NCBI GenBank assembly: GCA_913778085.1
Contig: CAJYXJ010000004.1
Location: 27,346 to 91,345 of the forward strand
Reading direction: 5' to 3'
DNA: 64,000 nucleotides
Source: an uncultured Chryseobacterium sp.
GTDB lineage: Bacteria > Bacteroidota > Bacteroidia > Flavobacteriales > Weeksellaceae
Position numbers and translations under genes: made by a program. How positions within the stretch are numbered: the stretch's first letter is position 1; each line of letters starts with the position of its first letter. Positions 35,674 to 44,435 of the stretch are shown in pieces. The notes below the pieces were generated by a model, which was not told the DNA's origin, did not search any database, and saw nothing but the letters and a program-made list of their open reading frames with translations.

Positions 35674-36057
35674 ATGAAAAAAGAAAATAATAAACAAAAA
35701 ATGACGGTCATCAATGGCCGTCATTTTTCAGATCTGGAAGGATTCTACGAAGAAGTTTCCCGGCTCCTGATGAAAGACGAAGACTGGAAAGTAGGGACAC
35801 TGGACGGTTTTGATGATATCCTCTACGGATTCCAGGGCCAAATTACCTGGAAAGATTCTCAGAAGTCCCGTGAAGATCTAGGATTGGATCAGACCAAAGA
35901 ATTCTATGAAAAGAAAATCAGGCAGGGAAAACCGTTTAATGTGGTGTTGATCCAACAGAAACTGGATGAACTGACGACAGGAAGAGGACAAACCCTATTT
36001 GAAATTTTATTGGACGTTATACGATCCCATAAAAAGATTACGCTAATTTTGGACTGA
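35674..36057 (+). CDS. Barstar-family (ribonuclease inhibitor-like) protein
   Basis: A 127-residue protein. After a basic leader (MKKENNKQK) the barstar fold begins at MTVINGRHFSDLEGFYEEVSRLL, followed by DWKVGTLDGFDDILYGFQG, which corresponds to the substrate-facing helix and loop, and it ends in a KKITLILD strand. Classic barstar blocks the RNase barnase; many bacterial homologues have no partner next to them. No barnase-like or toxin gene is nearby, so this is an orphan inhibitor or a housekeeping member. It is 138 nt after the GTPase cassette, so a functional link is possible but unproven. ATG at 35701 is an alternative start. Confidence 0.8.
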   Translation: MKKENNKQKMTVINGRHFSDLEGFYEEVSRLLMKDEDWKVGTLDGFDDILYGFQGQITWKDSQKSREDLGLDQTKEFYEKKIRQGKPFNVVLIQQKLDELTTGRGQTLFEILLDVIRSHKKITLILD

Positions 36058-36073
36058 TTTAATATAACAATAA

Positions 36074-36691
36074 ATGAAGTACGGATTATTTTTCGGCGAC
36101 AGCATTACCTATGGAGAATATGACGGTGTATTTGGCGGCTGGGTAGATATTCTGAAGCGGTATGCTTTGCAGAAATACAATGAAGGAAGTAATGAGCTCA
36201 TTCTCTTCAATCTGGGAATCGGAGGTGAAACAACCGAAGGGCTTGCCAGAAGAATTTCCTACGAAATGGAAGCACGCAATTCTGCAGGAGGAAATATGGT
36301 ATTCATTGGTTACGGAGCGAATGATCTTGCCATGAAAGAAGGCGTACAGGCAGTAGAGCCGGAGCGTTTTAAAGCCAATATTTTAACGGCGGTGCAAAAG
36401 GCACAACAGTACTCGGAAGCTATTTACCTGATCAGTATTCTTCCCATTTCCGAAAAAATAGATGGTATACAAACAGCGTCCGGAAAACTGAGAAGCACGT
36501 CGGAGATATTAAAATACAATCAGCTGATTAAAGAAATTGCCGATGAAAATGCTTTGTACCATCTGGATTTTTATTCCGGATTTGTAGCCGATAAGGAGGT
36601 CCTGCTTTCAAAAGACGGTGTTCATCCGAATGAAAAAGGATATGGAATGATGGCCGAAATGGTAATTCCGATTATTGAGAAATATCTCTGA
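36074..36691 (+). CDS. SGNH/GDSL-family hydrolase
   Basis: A 205-residue cytoplasmic esterase or lipase-like enzyme. It shows all SGNH blocks: FFGDSITYG with nucleophile Ser (block I), NLGIGGET (block II Gly), GYGANDL (block III Asn) and DGVHPNEKGY (block V Asp/His). There is no signal peptide. It starts 16 nt after the barstar-like gene, so the two are probably co-transcribed. The substrate cannot be told. Confidence 0.9.
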   Translation: MKYGLFFGDSITYGEYDGVFGGWVDILKRYALQKYNEGSNELILFNLGIGGETTEGLARRISYEMEARNSAGGNMVFIGYGANDLAMKEGVQAVEPERFKANILTAVQKAQQYSEAIYLISILPISEKIDGIQTASGKLRSTSEILKYNQLIKEIADENALYHLDFYSGFVADKEVLLSKDGVHPNEKGYGMMAEMVIPIIEKYL

Positions 36692-36723
36692 AAAGTAAAT
36701 ATTAAACGATATCAATAGGAACG

Positions 36724-36770
36724 GGCCAAAGCCGGTCACTTCTTTATATTTTTCCTATTTGGCTTTGGCC
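36724..36770. repeat. Inverted repeat GGCCAAAGCC / GGCTTTGGCC
   Basis: Ten perfectly paired bases with a 27-nt AT-rich loop, between convergent genes (SGNH hydrolase and dgkA). No T-run follows, so it is either a weak shared terminator or a dispersed repeat. Confidence 0.5.
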
Positions 36771-36800
36771 TAAAATTAATCAGCGCAATCTATGCTGCTG

Positions 36801-37163
36801 CTAGTGCTGGTGAAAAATATATTTCCAATAAATCAGGGCACCGGTTATAACGGAGATCAGAGCCATCAGCAGAACCGCGCCAGCGGAAATGTCTTTGATA
36901 AAACCGATCCGCTCATCAAACTCCGGCTGGATGATATCACAGGTCTTCTCAATAGCCGTATTGAAAATTTCTGCGGCCAATACCCCGGACGATACCATTA
37001 AGATCAATACGGAATCCGTTTTGGAAAGGTTGAGATAGAAAATCAAAAAGAGATTGGCCACAAAAGCCACAAGCTCCAGCTGAAAATTCCTTTCGCTTTT
37101 CATCATTATGAAAATCCCACGGAAAGCATTCAGGAAACTTTTATGGAAAGGTGGTTTTCGCAT
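36801..37163 (-). CDS. dgkA: Diacylglycerol kinase family protein (DgkA-like)
   Basis: A 120-residue inner-membrane kinase with three transmembrane helices. It carries the DgkA signature near residues 65-95: EIFNTAIEKTCDIIQPEFDERIGFIKDISAGAVLL, together with SERNFQLE near the first helix. The family phosphorylates diacylglycerol or undecaprenol in lipid recycling. The gene is a single minus-strand unit between plus-strand genes; it diverges from dnaN. Confidence 0.9.
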   Translation of the reverse strand: MRKPPFHKSFLNAFRGIFIMMKSERNFQLELVAFVANLFLIFYLNLSKTDSVLILMVSSGVLAAEIFNTAIEKTCDIIQPEFDERIGFIKDISAGAVLLMALISVITGALIYWKYIFHQH

Positions 37164-37328
37164 GATTGAAATTTATTGGTAAATATACATAAATTCATCC
37201 ATGAAAATCCTTATCTTAGTCCGGTGAGATATCTTGGGATATCAGCAGAAAACAGAAATGGCGTGAAATTCTTTTGATGGTTGTTAATAACTCCCGGAAT
37301 TATTCTTTTCCATCTGTTTTCTATTTAT

Positions 37329-37336
37329 TATATTTG
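37329..37336 (+). promoter_or_regulatory. -7 element (TATATTTG) of dnaN
   Basis: Exact TAnnTTTG match 21 nt before the dnaN ATG. Confidence 0.5.
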
Positions 37337-37357
37337 TAAAAACTTATTTTTAAATCT

Positions 37358-38488
37358 ATGAAATTTATTATTTCAAGTGGAGAACTGCAGAAGGCTTTGC
37401 AAACTGTAAGTGGTGTAATATCAAGCTCTCAGTCGAGACCGATTTTAGAAAATTATCTTTTTGAATTAGACGGAACCCAGGTTACCATTACGGCATCAGA
37501 CGGCGAAACAACGCTGGTAACTTCTCTTGAGGCGAAATCTGATGATACGGGTAAATTTGCCGTACCTGCAAAGATTTTTCAGGATTTTATCAAGACTTAC
37601 GGAGAACAGCCGCTTACCCTGGTAGTAAAGGACAATGCGGAAGGAACGGGAAGTCAGCTTGAGATTTTAGATGAAAAAGACAACTTTGCCGTAGCGCTGG
37701 ACAATGCGGATGACTATCCTGAACTGCCTGAATTTGATGCAGCACAAAGCGTAACCATGCCTGCAGGGGTTCTCTCGGAGGCATTAACGAATACGCTTTT
37801 CGCTACAAGCAATGATTCCCTTCGTCCGGTAATGACGGGAGTACTGTTCCAGTTTGGGGAAAATGAAACCAATTTCGTATCAACGGATTCCCACAGACTT
37901 GTTGTGTACAAAAGAACGGACCTGATGAATGCCGAGCCAATGGAATTCATCATGCCGAAAAAACCGTTGAACATATTTAAAAATATACTGGCCAGCTCCA
38001 ACGAAGACGTTACCATCGAATTCAATGAGAACATGGCTAAATTTACTTTCGGTAAGCATGTGTGGATCTGCCGTCTGATTGACGGGAAATACCCGAACTA
38101 TACTGCCGTAATTCCTAAAGAAAACCCGAATGTATTGACGATCAACAGGAACCTTCTGTTGGGAGCGATCAAGAGGGCGTCGATCATGTCTAACAAATCC
38201 ACCAACCAGGTACGGTTTAAATTATCTGCCAACATTCTTCACCTTCACGCGGAAGATACGGAATACGCAAACAAAGCGGATATGCAGATTCCCTGCGACT
38301 ACAACGGGGAAGACATCAATATTGGATTCAGCTCTAAATTTTTAACGGAAATGTTAACGATTTTAGCCTCAGATGATATTACGATGAAAATGTCACAACC
38401 CAACAGGCCGGGAATCATCGAACCTCTTGACGGTCTTGAAGACAACGAAAGCATCCTGATGCTGTCTATGCCGGTGATCGGATTATAA
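37358..38488 (+). CDS. dnaN: DNA polymerase III subunit beta (sliding clamp)
   Basis: A 376-residue ring-forming clamp subunit that tethers replicative polymerase to DNA. All three clamp domains are visible: FIISSGELQKALQTVSGVISSSQSRPILENY at the start, LRPVMTGVLFQF and TDSHRLVVYKRT in domain 2, and the C-terminal GIIEPLDG...LMLSMPVIGL, which is the conserved peptide-binding edge (consensus ..P....YVIMPMRL). It is monocistronic, with no dnaA, recF or oriC-like DnaA boxes nearby, as expected in Bacteroidetes, where dnaN is often apart from the origin. Confidence 0.97.
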   Translation: MKFIISSGELQKALQTVSGVISSSQSRPILENYLFELDGTQVTITASDGETTLVTSLEAKSDDTGKFAVPAKIFQDFIKTYGEQPLTLVVKDNAEGTGSQLEILDEKDNFAVALDNADDYPELPEFDAAQSVTMPAGVLSEALTNTLFATSNDSLRPVMTGVLFQFGENETNFVSTDSHRLVVYKRTDLMNAEPMEFIMPKKPLNIFKNILASSNEDVTIEFNENMAKFTFGKHVWICRLIDGKYPNYTAVIPKENPNVLTINRNLLLGAIKRASIMSNKSTNQVRFKLSANILHLHAEDTEYANKADMQIPCDYNGEDINIGFSSKFLTEMLTILASDDITMKMSQPNRPGIIEPLDGLEDNESILMLSMPVIGL

Positions 38489-38511
38489 CAGCAATGTTGC
38501 ATAAAATACAG

Positions 38512-38542
38512 AAAGAGGTTTTGGTTTTCAAAACCTCTTTTT
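38512..38542 (+). terminator. Terminator of dnaN
   Basis: A 12-bp perfect stem (AAAGAGGTTTTG / CAAAACCTCTTT) with a GTTTT loop is followed by T residues. Confidence 0.88.
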
Positions 38543-38748
38543 TAGTTATGGTAAATGGGAAAGAGTTGAAAATAATATACCTTTCAAATATTCCAGATCT
38601 ACGGAAAAAAGAAGTTGCTTAGGCTAAATTAAACTCTTAAAATCTGTTATAAATTTCTGTATTTATCAAAAAAACACGACATTTGTACGCTTAAAACCGT
38701 GCACTGAAAATTGTACAAAAATTCAAATAAATTTTCAAAATAGATTCA

Positions 38749-41151
38749 ATGAAAATATCAAACAACTGGCTTAAAGACTACATCAAAACGGAATTGAAAA
38801 CGGAGAGAATCGGTGAGTTCCTTACGGATATTGGTCTGGAAGTTGAAGGGATAGAAAAATTTGAAAGCATAAAAGGCAGCCTGGAAGGAATTGTTGTCGG
38901 TAAGGTTCTCACCTGCGAAAAACATCCGAATGCAGACAAACTGAAAAAAACAACAGTAGAGGTAGCAAACGGGAAAATACTGCATATCGTTTGCGGGGCT
39001 CCGAATGTGGAAGCCGGGCAGACGGTTCCTGTAGCGGTTGTCGGAACAAAAATCTACGATAAAACCGGAAACTTTTTTGAAATCAAGGAAGCCAAGATCA
39101 GAGGGGAAGTTTCCCAGGGGATGATCTGTGCGGAAGATGAACTGGGCCTGAGTGACGATCATGGAGGAATCATGGTGCTGGATGAAGAGAAATACGAGGT
39201 GGGAAAAAATTTCGCTGATTATTTTGAACTGACCACCGATGAGGTGCTGGAAATCGGATTAACGCCGAACAGAACCGATGCGATGTCCCATTACGGGGTA
39301 GCAAGAGATCTTCATGCCTATCTTTTAACCAACAAACAGAACTCCGAATTTGAAAAAGTATCTTCTATTGCACTAAATAATGAAGGCTCCCACGAGTTTA
39401 CCCTGGAAGTGGAAAATGCGGAATTATGCCCGAGATATATCGGAGCGGTAATTGAAAATGTAAAAGTTTCAGATTCCCCGTTATGGCTGAAAGACCGTTT
39501 GAAAGCGATAGGTTTAAGCCCGATTAATAACGTTGTTGATATTACGAATTATATTCTTCACGGATACGGACAGCCGCTTCATGCCTTTGATGCGGATAAG
39601 ATTGCCGGCAAAAAAGTAAAGGTAGGAACCGTAAAAGAAGGAACAAAATTCATAACGCTGGATGGAGTGGAAAGAACGCTGAACGGTTCTGAAATCATCA
39701 TTAAAGACGGAAACGACAGCCCGATGTGTATTGCGGGAGTATTCGGAGGCGCAGACTCCGGAGTTTCCGCAGAAACAAAAACCATTTTCCTGGAAAGTGC
39801 TTACTTCAATCCGGTAGCGGTGCGGAAAGGAGCAAAATTCCACGGCCTGAATACCGATGCTTCGTTCCGTTTTGAAAGGGGAGTGGATCCTAATATCACC
39901 AGAACAGCGATTACTCACGCGATTAAACTGATCCAGGAAATTGCAGAAGGAAAGCTGGTAGGCGATTTGCTGGAGGAATATCCGAAAAAGATTGAAGACC
40001 ATTATGTAATCATCAGATTCTCAAAAATCGAGCAGATCCTGGGAACAAAGATCCATAGGGAAAAAGTAAAAGAAATTCTGAAAGCCCTTGAAATACAGGT
40101 GCTGAATGAAATCCAGAACGGATATGAAATCTCCGTGCCTGCTTACAGAGCGGATGTAACCCGTGAAATCGACGTTATTGAAGAGATTTTAAGAATCTAC
40201 GGCTATAATAAGATCGATGCTCCGCAAAAAATCTCTTTTACCCCGGTAAAACTAAGTGCGCAGGATCAGGATGAGCTGGAAAACAACTGGGCAAGAACGT
40301 TGCAGAGTTTAGGCTTCAATGAAGTGATGAATAACTCACTGACTTCTGTGAAAGATGAAACCGATGCCGTAAAACTGCTGAATCCTTTGAGCAATGACCT
40401 GGCATTCATGAGAAAATCTTTACTGGAAGGGCTTTTACAGAATGCGATCTATAATATCAACAGGAAAAATCAGGATATCAAATTTTTCGAATTCGGAAAA
40501 ATTTACCATAAAAGAGAAAAATACGAAGAAAGGAAGCAACTGGCCATCCTTGTTTCCGGAAGGGAAGTTGCCGAAAACTGGCTGCAGCCGAAATCCGCTA
40601 CAAGCTTCTATAATCTGAAAGCTTATGTAAAAGTATTGCTGGAAAAACTGGCCGTTGATTACCGTGAGGTGGCTTTATCCGAGGAAAGATTCTCTGATGC
40701 GCTGGCTTATGAAGTGGACGGAAAGGCTTTGGTAAGAATCGGGAAAGTGGCTCCTCAGATGCTGAAGGATTTCGATATCGATCAGGAATGCTTCTATGCA
40801 GAGATCGAGCTGGAATTTGCCCAGGAGCTGCGTTCCAAAAATGAACTTAAGTTTAAAGATATCCCGAAGTTCAACAGGATCAGAAGAGATCTGGCTTTAC
40901 TGCTGGATAAGAATGTCAATTATCAGGATCTTTATCAGGCGGCTAAAAAGAATAAATCGCCATATCTCAAAAACATCAACCTGTTTGATGTTTACGAAGG
41001 CAAAAATCTTCCTGAAGGTAAAAAGTCTTACGCGATGAGCTTCGAGCTTTTAAACGAAGAAAAAACACTGGAAGAAAAAGAAATCGCTTCCGTAATGGAT
41101 TCGCTGGTAAAATCTTTCCAAAAAGAATTTAATGCGGAACTGAGAGGGTAA
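38749..41151 (+). CDS. pheT: Phenylalanine--tRNA ligase beta subunit
   Basis: An 800-residue subunit of the (alpha-beta)2 phenylalanyl-tRNA synthetase. Domains in order: tRNA-binding OB fold (about 40-150, VGKVLTCEKHPNADKL, HIVCGAPNVEAGQ), B3/B4 editing region (about 210-390, LGLTPNRTDAMSHYGVARDL just before it, INNVVDITNYILHGYGQPLHAFDADK), B5 (about 405-475), the catalytic-like core and a C-terminal anticodon-binding FDX-ACB domain (about 705-800, FKDIPKFNRIRRDLALLLD). pheS is not adjacent, which is usual in this group. Start at MKISNNWLKDYI is the family standard. Confidence 0.97.
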   Translation: MKISNNWLKDYIKTELKTERIGEFLTDIGLEVEGIEKFESIKGSLEGIVVGKVLTCEKHPNADKLKKTTVEVANGKILHIVCGAPNVEAGQTVPVAVVGTKIYDKTGNFFEIKEAKIRGEVSQGMICAEDELGLSDDHGGIMVLDEEKYEVGKNFADYFELTTDEVLEIGLTPNRTDAMSHYGVARDLHAYLLTNKQNSEFEKVSSIALNNEGSHEFTLEVENAELCPRYIGAVIENVKVSDSPLWLKDRLKAIGLSPINNVVDITNYILHGYGQPLHAFDADKIAGKKVKVGTVKEGTKFITLDGVERTLNGSEIIIKDGNDSPMCIAGVFGGADSGVSAETKTIFLESAYFNPVAVRKGAKFHGLNTDASFRFERGVDPNITRTAITHAIKLIQEIAEGKLVGDLLEEYPKKIEDHYVIIRFSKIEQILGTKIHREKVKEILKALEIQVLNEIQNGYEISVPAYRADVTREIDVIEEILRIYGYNKIDAPQKISFTPVKLSAQDQDELENNWARTLQSLGFNEVMNNSLTSVKDETDAVKLLNPLSNDLAFMRKSLLEGLLQNAIYNINRKNQDIKFFEFGKIYHKREKYEERKQLAILVSGREVAENWLQPKSATSFYNLKAYVKVLLEKLAVDYREVALSEERFSDALAYEVDGKALVRIGKVAPQMLKDFDIDQECFYAEIELEFAQELRSKNELKFKDIPKFNRIRRDLALLLDKNVNYQDLYQAAKKNKSPYLKNINLFDVYEGKNLPEGKKSYAMSFELLNEEKTLEEKEIASVMDSLVKSFQKEFNAELRG

Positions 41152-41174
41152 TTCCTATGGGTTTTAAAATACAG

Positions 41175-41200
41175 AAACGGACTTCGGTCCGTTTTTTTAG
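41175..41200 (+). terminator. Terminator of pheT with UUCG loop
   Basis: An 8-bp stem (AAACGGAC / GTCCGTTT) closes a TTCG tetraloop and runs into T residues. Confidence 0.92.
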
Positions 41201-41253
41201 TTTTTAAATAAACCGTAATTCGGTATCTCCGGGATAACAGCCGTCCTGCTTAT

Positions 41254-41286
41254 AACTTTGTCAAAGTTCCGAACTTTGACAAAATT
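41254..41286 (+). repeat. TTTGTCAAA palindrome, copy 3 (after pheT)
   Basis: AACTTTGTCAAAGTT and AACTTTGACAAAATT pair over 15 bp with one mismatch and a 3-nt loop. Each arm is itself almost palindromic. It follows a complete terminator, so it is not needed to end pheT. Confidence 0.75.
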
Positions 41287-41365
41287 TACGGTTAATTAAT
41301 ATAAATAGACCTTCCCCTTGCCACAATAAAATCTCCGGAAAGCGCGTTTTCATTATAATATTTCG

Positions 41366-41373
41366 TAAATTTG
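41366..41373 (+). promoter_or_regulatory. -7 element (TAAATTTG) of the META lipoprotein gene
   Basis: Exact TAnnTTTG match that overlaps an in-frame TTG at 41371, so translation must begin downstream at the ATG at 41395. Confidence 0.5.
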
Positions 41374-41394
41374 GTTTACATCAAAAAGAAAAAA

Positions 41395-41802
41395 ATGAAA
41401 AATCTTTTTTTAGGTATAGGTATGGCAGCGGTGATGGTTTCCTGCGGTGCAACGGCAGGTTCTTCTGCAAAATTAGGAAAGGCACAGCCCACACTTTCGG
41501 GAACGAAATGGGCACTGGCCGATAATGTGAAAGGAAAAATTCCTACACTGAATATTGACGGTGAGAAGATCAACGGAAATACAGGATGCAACAATTATTT
41601 CGGGACGGCCAGGGTGGAGCCTTCTAACGGGAATTTCTCTGCCGGGCAGATGGGATCTACAAAGATGGCCTGTGAAAATATGAGCGTTGAGAAAAATTTT
41701 ATGGAAATGATGGCGAAAGCCAACAAATATGTGGTTACCGGAAATGTACTGGAACTGTACCAGGATAATCTCCTGCTCCTGAAATTCAATAAAGCAGAAT
41801 AG
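41395..41802 (+). CDS. META-domain lipoprotein (HslJ-like)
   Basis: A 135-residue lipoprotein (lipobox MVSC at about 15-18) with one META domain: LSGTKWALADN, IPTLNIDGEKINGNTGCNNYFG, and a late ALELYQDNLLLLKF-type strand pair. META domains occur in heat-shock protein HslJ and are linked to stress and antibiotic tolerance in enteric bacteria; the molecular role is unclear. The ATG at 41395 is chosen because it begins the signal and because the promoter overlaps the upstream TTG. Confidence 0.88.
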   Translation: MKNLFLGIGMAAVMVSCGATAGSSAKLGKAQPTLSGTKWALADNVKGKIPTLNIDGEKINGNTGCNNYFGTARVEPSNGNFSAGQMGSTKMACENMSVEKNFMEMMAKANKYVVTGNVLELYQDNLLLLKFNKAE

Positions 41803-41812
41803 AACAGAAAAC

Positions 41813-41843
41813 AAAAAAGGAACTCACTGGAGTTCCTTTTTTT
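41813..41843. terminator. Bidirectional terminator
   Basis: AAAAAAGGAACTC, loop ACTG, GAGTTCCTTTTTTT: a 13-bp perfect stem with A- and T-runs, serving the META gene and the convergent acidic-protein gene. Confidence 0.9.
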
Positions 41844-41858
41844 ATCTTCGGGTGATTA

Positions 41859-42098
41859 TTATTCTTCCTCTTCGTCGTCGTACTTAGCCAGCTCTTCATC
41901 GCACCATTTGAATGCTGCTTCCACTACTTTTGTAGCTTCGTCAGCCATCGTTTCTTCATCATCGCCTTCCAGATCATCCAGCCACTCCACTTCTTCTTCC
42001 TCTACGTTAAGGATGAATCTTGGATATTCTGTATGAACAACGAACAAATCCTCTGGAAATTCCGAATTATCTGCTAATAAAAACTTTGGTAATTTCAT
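41859..42098 (-). CDS. Small acidic protein of unknown function
   Basis: A 79-residue cytoplasmic protein with strongly acidic character: EEEEVEWLDDLEGDDEE in the middle and a YDDEEEE tail. The N-terminal half (KLPKFLLADNSEFPEDLFVVHTEYPRFIL) looks like a small folded beta domain. Its clean start, single terminator and steady codon use suggest a real gene; I recall similar proteins in flavobacteria but no function. Confidence 0.8.
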   Translation of the reverse strand: MKLPKFLLADNSEFPEDLFVVHTEYPRFILNVEEEEVEWLDDLEGDDEETMADEATKVVEAAFKWCDEELAKYDDEEEE

Positions 42099-42136
42099 TT
42101 TTTTAATGTTTTAACTTTAAATCAAAGATAATAAAA

Positions 42137-43456
42137 TTATTGGTATTTGTTCCTGTCTATCTTTATTTTTTGTAAAACTTTATACCTCGTCAGCGTTGTT
42201 CTCCGAAGGGTATCTTCCGGCTTAAAAGTCAGGGAAATATTTGCATTGATCGTACTTATCAGTTCCGCTACCTGAATTTTATCAAGATCTTCAGTTGTTT
42301 CCAGATAATACCTTAAAGGAATTTTATCAAGCTTCTCAGACTGGAGAAAATGTTTCATTTCCCTTCTGTTTTCAAGGTAGTTCCCTTTTGAAAGCCAGGT
42401 AAAGAGCATACCCGATACGATACTTAAAAAGCCGATCCCATAGGTTTTAAATTTAAATATCTGAAATAATTTCCTGAAGTACACCAGCCATACCGGAAGG
42501 CTGAAAGGAGCGAGCAGCCGGTAATCAATAGGATTTACGGAATAAAAATACTGGATGAAATAGGAGCAGATAATTCCGGTGGTCCCAATAAAAATAAAGA
42601 AAGCTTCAGTTTCCGAAAGCCTGCACTTTATAAATGTATAAATAATAGCGAATATATTGATGAACCCAATTCCGTAAATGGCATAATTCACTTTCCCGCC
42701 GGCAGGATCGGAAATATGGATGAAAGGATTAAAGCTGGTACAAAGCCCCTGAAAAAGTTCCGTTAAAAGCTGAGAAGTAGGATGCAGGCCGATTTCGAGG
42801 GCTTCGTTAATGTAGTTTTCATTAAAATAATCGATAAAAAGAAATTTATATAAAATCACAAAAACGCCTCCTGCAATTCCTGAGATAATAAATGGCAGAG
42901 CATATTTCCTTTTGTAAAACACCAGCCCGAACAGTCCGGTGCCGCCGATAATAAAAAGCGAACTGTAACGGATATTGTAAAGGGCAATCAGGGTTAATGA
43001 AAGGTAGAAAACGGCTTTGGTCTTTTCTAATTTTCTTTCAATGATTAACGTTGAAATGTACAGAAAAAGGAATACAAAAGGCAAAATCAGGGTCTCGCTC
43101 ATCGTATAGGAAAAAATGGAAAGAAAGCTGAAAAGGGAGCACAGGATAACCGATTCTCTGAAAAAGAATTTTTTCTGCCACGTAAATAAAATAATAAAGG
43201 AAAATGCGAGAATTCCGATCGCTTTACTGCTCCAGAACTCATCAAACCCGAAAAAAGTAAAAAATTTGATGGCCACAGGATATCCTAAAGGTGTTGTTGT
43301 ATTATCGATAACCGGGAAAACATGGGCAAAACGCATATAACGTATCGAATCCGGGTTTACACGTCCTTTTTCGTTAAGCAAAAAACGAAAAATGGTCATC
43401 ACTAAAGTAATGATGACCAACAATATCTGAATATGTTTTTCTTTGAATCGTACCAA
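42137..43456 (-). CDS. Polytopic membrane protein, possibly GT-C-type glycosyltransferase
   Basis: A 439-residue protein with about 10-11 transmembrane helices and a C-terminal soluble tail of about 80 residues. The first periplasmic loop carries NPDSIRYMRFAHVFP, and an acidic residue in this place is typical of GT-C transferases that use polyprenyl-phosphate sugars; the rest is hydrophobic and not diagnostic. The start is a TTG at 43456, supported by a -7 element at 43497-43504, with no in-frame ATG upstream. It is a single unit. The GT-C label is inference. Confidence 0.7.
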   Translation of the reverse strand: MVRFKEKHIQILLVIITLVMTIFRFLLNEKGRVNPDSIRYMRFAHVFPVIDNTTTPLGYPVAIKFFTFFGFDEFWSSKAIGILAFSFIILFTWQKKFFFRESVILCSLFSFLSIFSYTMSETLILPFVFLFLYISTLIIERKLEKTKAVFYLSLTLIALYNIRYSSLFIIGGTGLFGLVFYKRKYALPFIISGIAGGVFVILYKFLFIDYFNENYINEALEIGLHPTSQLLTELFQGLCTSFNPFIHISDPAGGKVNYAIYGIGFINIFAIIYTFIKCRLSETEAFFIFIGTTGIICSYFIQYFYSVNPIDYRLLAPFSLPVWLVYFRKLFQIFKFKTYGIGFLSIVSGMLFTWLSKGNYLENRREMKHFLQSEKLDKIPLRYYLETTEDLDKIQVAELISTINANISLTFKPEDTLRRTTLTRYKVLQKIKIDRNKYQ

Positions 43457-43496
43457 CGTAAATGATTGTTTGAATATGGAATCAGGTTTTGATGCC

Positions 43497-43504
43497 CAAA
43501 TTTA
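43497..43504 (-). promoter_or_regulatory. -7 element (TAAATTTG) of the polytopic membrane protein gene
   Basis: On the minus strand TAAATTTG lies 40 nt before the TTG start at 43456, leaving a leader of about 34 nt. This supports the TTG start. Confidence 0.45.
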
Positions 43505-43535
43505 TAACTTATAATCCATTATTCATCACCAATCT

Positions 43536-44429
43536 TTATTTTGAAAACATTCTGGCAACTTTTTCAGCCTTTTTGCTCTCCGAATAATCGTAGAATCCTT
43601 CGCCTGATTTTACGCCCAGTTTTCCGGCCATTACCATATTTACCAGCAGCGGGTTCGGAGCGTATTTTGGATTTTTAAACCCTTCGTACATCACATTTAA
43701 GATGGCAAGACAAACATCAAGACCGATAAAATCGGCAAGCTGAAGCGGTCCCATCGGATGCGCCATTCCCAGCTTCATTACCGTATCAATCTCTTCAACT
43801 CCCGCGACACCGTTGTACAGGGTCTCAATCGATTCGTTAATCATCGGCATTAATATTCTGTTGGCTACAAATCCCGGGTAATCGTTTACTTCTACAGGCA
43901 CTTTCCCCAGTGTTTTGCTCATCTCATAGATGGCATCAAAAGTTTCTTTGGAAGTAGAGTAGCCTTTGATGATCTCTACCAGTTTCATAATAGGAACCGG
44001 GTTCATAAAGTGCATTCCGATTACCTTGTCTGCTCTCTTGGTGGCTGCCGCTATTTTTGTAATGGAGATCGATGACGTATTGGTGGCCAGGATACAGTTT
44101 TCCGGTGCAAATTCATCCATCTGCCCGAAAATTTTAAGCTTCAGTTCCTGGTTTTCGGTCGCTGCTTCCACGATAAGATCGGCATTTCCCACGGCATCCT
44201 GAAGCGCTGTAAAGGTGGTGATGTTTCCTAAAGTTTCCGATTTCTGTTCTTCCGTAAGGTTTCCCTTTGCAATTATCCGGTCAAGATTGGTGGTAATGGT
44301 TTTCAGTCCTCTGTCCAAAGCTTCCTGGGATACATCCACCAGATTTACCTGAAATCCGCTCTGCGCAAAAGTGTGTGCAATACCATTTCCCATGGTTCCC
44401 GCTCCGATAACTACAATGTTTTTGATCAT
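43536..44429 (-). CDS. 3-hydroxybutyryl-CoA dehydrogenase
   Basis: A 297-residue NAD(P)-dependent enzyme that oxidises 3-hydroxyacyl-CoA to 3-oxoacyl-CoA in fatty-acid or butyrate-type metabolism. It shows the Rossmann motif VIGAGTMGNGIAHTFAQSG (6-24), NTSSISITKIA, GMHFMNPVPIMKLVEII with the catalytic His, DYPGFVANRILMPMINE and PMGPLQLADFIGLDVCL. Length is normal for the single-domain pair form. It is the last gene of a minus-strand run: beta-lactamase, unknown secreted protein, this enzyme, with gaps of 31 and 6 nt. Confidence 0.94.
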   Translation of the reverse strand: MIKNIVVIGAGTMGNGIAHTFAQSGFQVNLVDVSQEALDRGLKTITTNLDRIIAKGNLTEEQKSETLGNITTFTALQDAVGNADLIVEAATENQELKLKIFGQMDEFAPENCILATNTSSISITKIAAATKRADKVIGMHFMNPVPIMKLVEIIKGYSTSKETFDAIYEMSKTLGKVPVEVNDYPGFVANRILMPMINESIETLYNGVAGVEEIDTVMKLGMAHPMGPLQLADFIGLDVCLAILNVMYEGFKNPKYAPNPLLVNMVMAGKLGVKSGEGFYDYSESKKAEKVARMFSK

Positions 44430-44435
44430 TTTTCC

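Noticed and set aside
35674-36057. Toxin-antitoxin pair
   Set aside because: The barstar-like gene has no toxin gene beside it; the SGNH hydrolase is not a ribonuclease.
37164-37357. Replication origin near dnaN
   Set aside because: I see no cluster of DnaA-box-like sequences and no dnaA or gidA gene; dnaN is often apart from the origin in Bacteroidetes.
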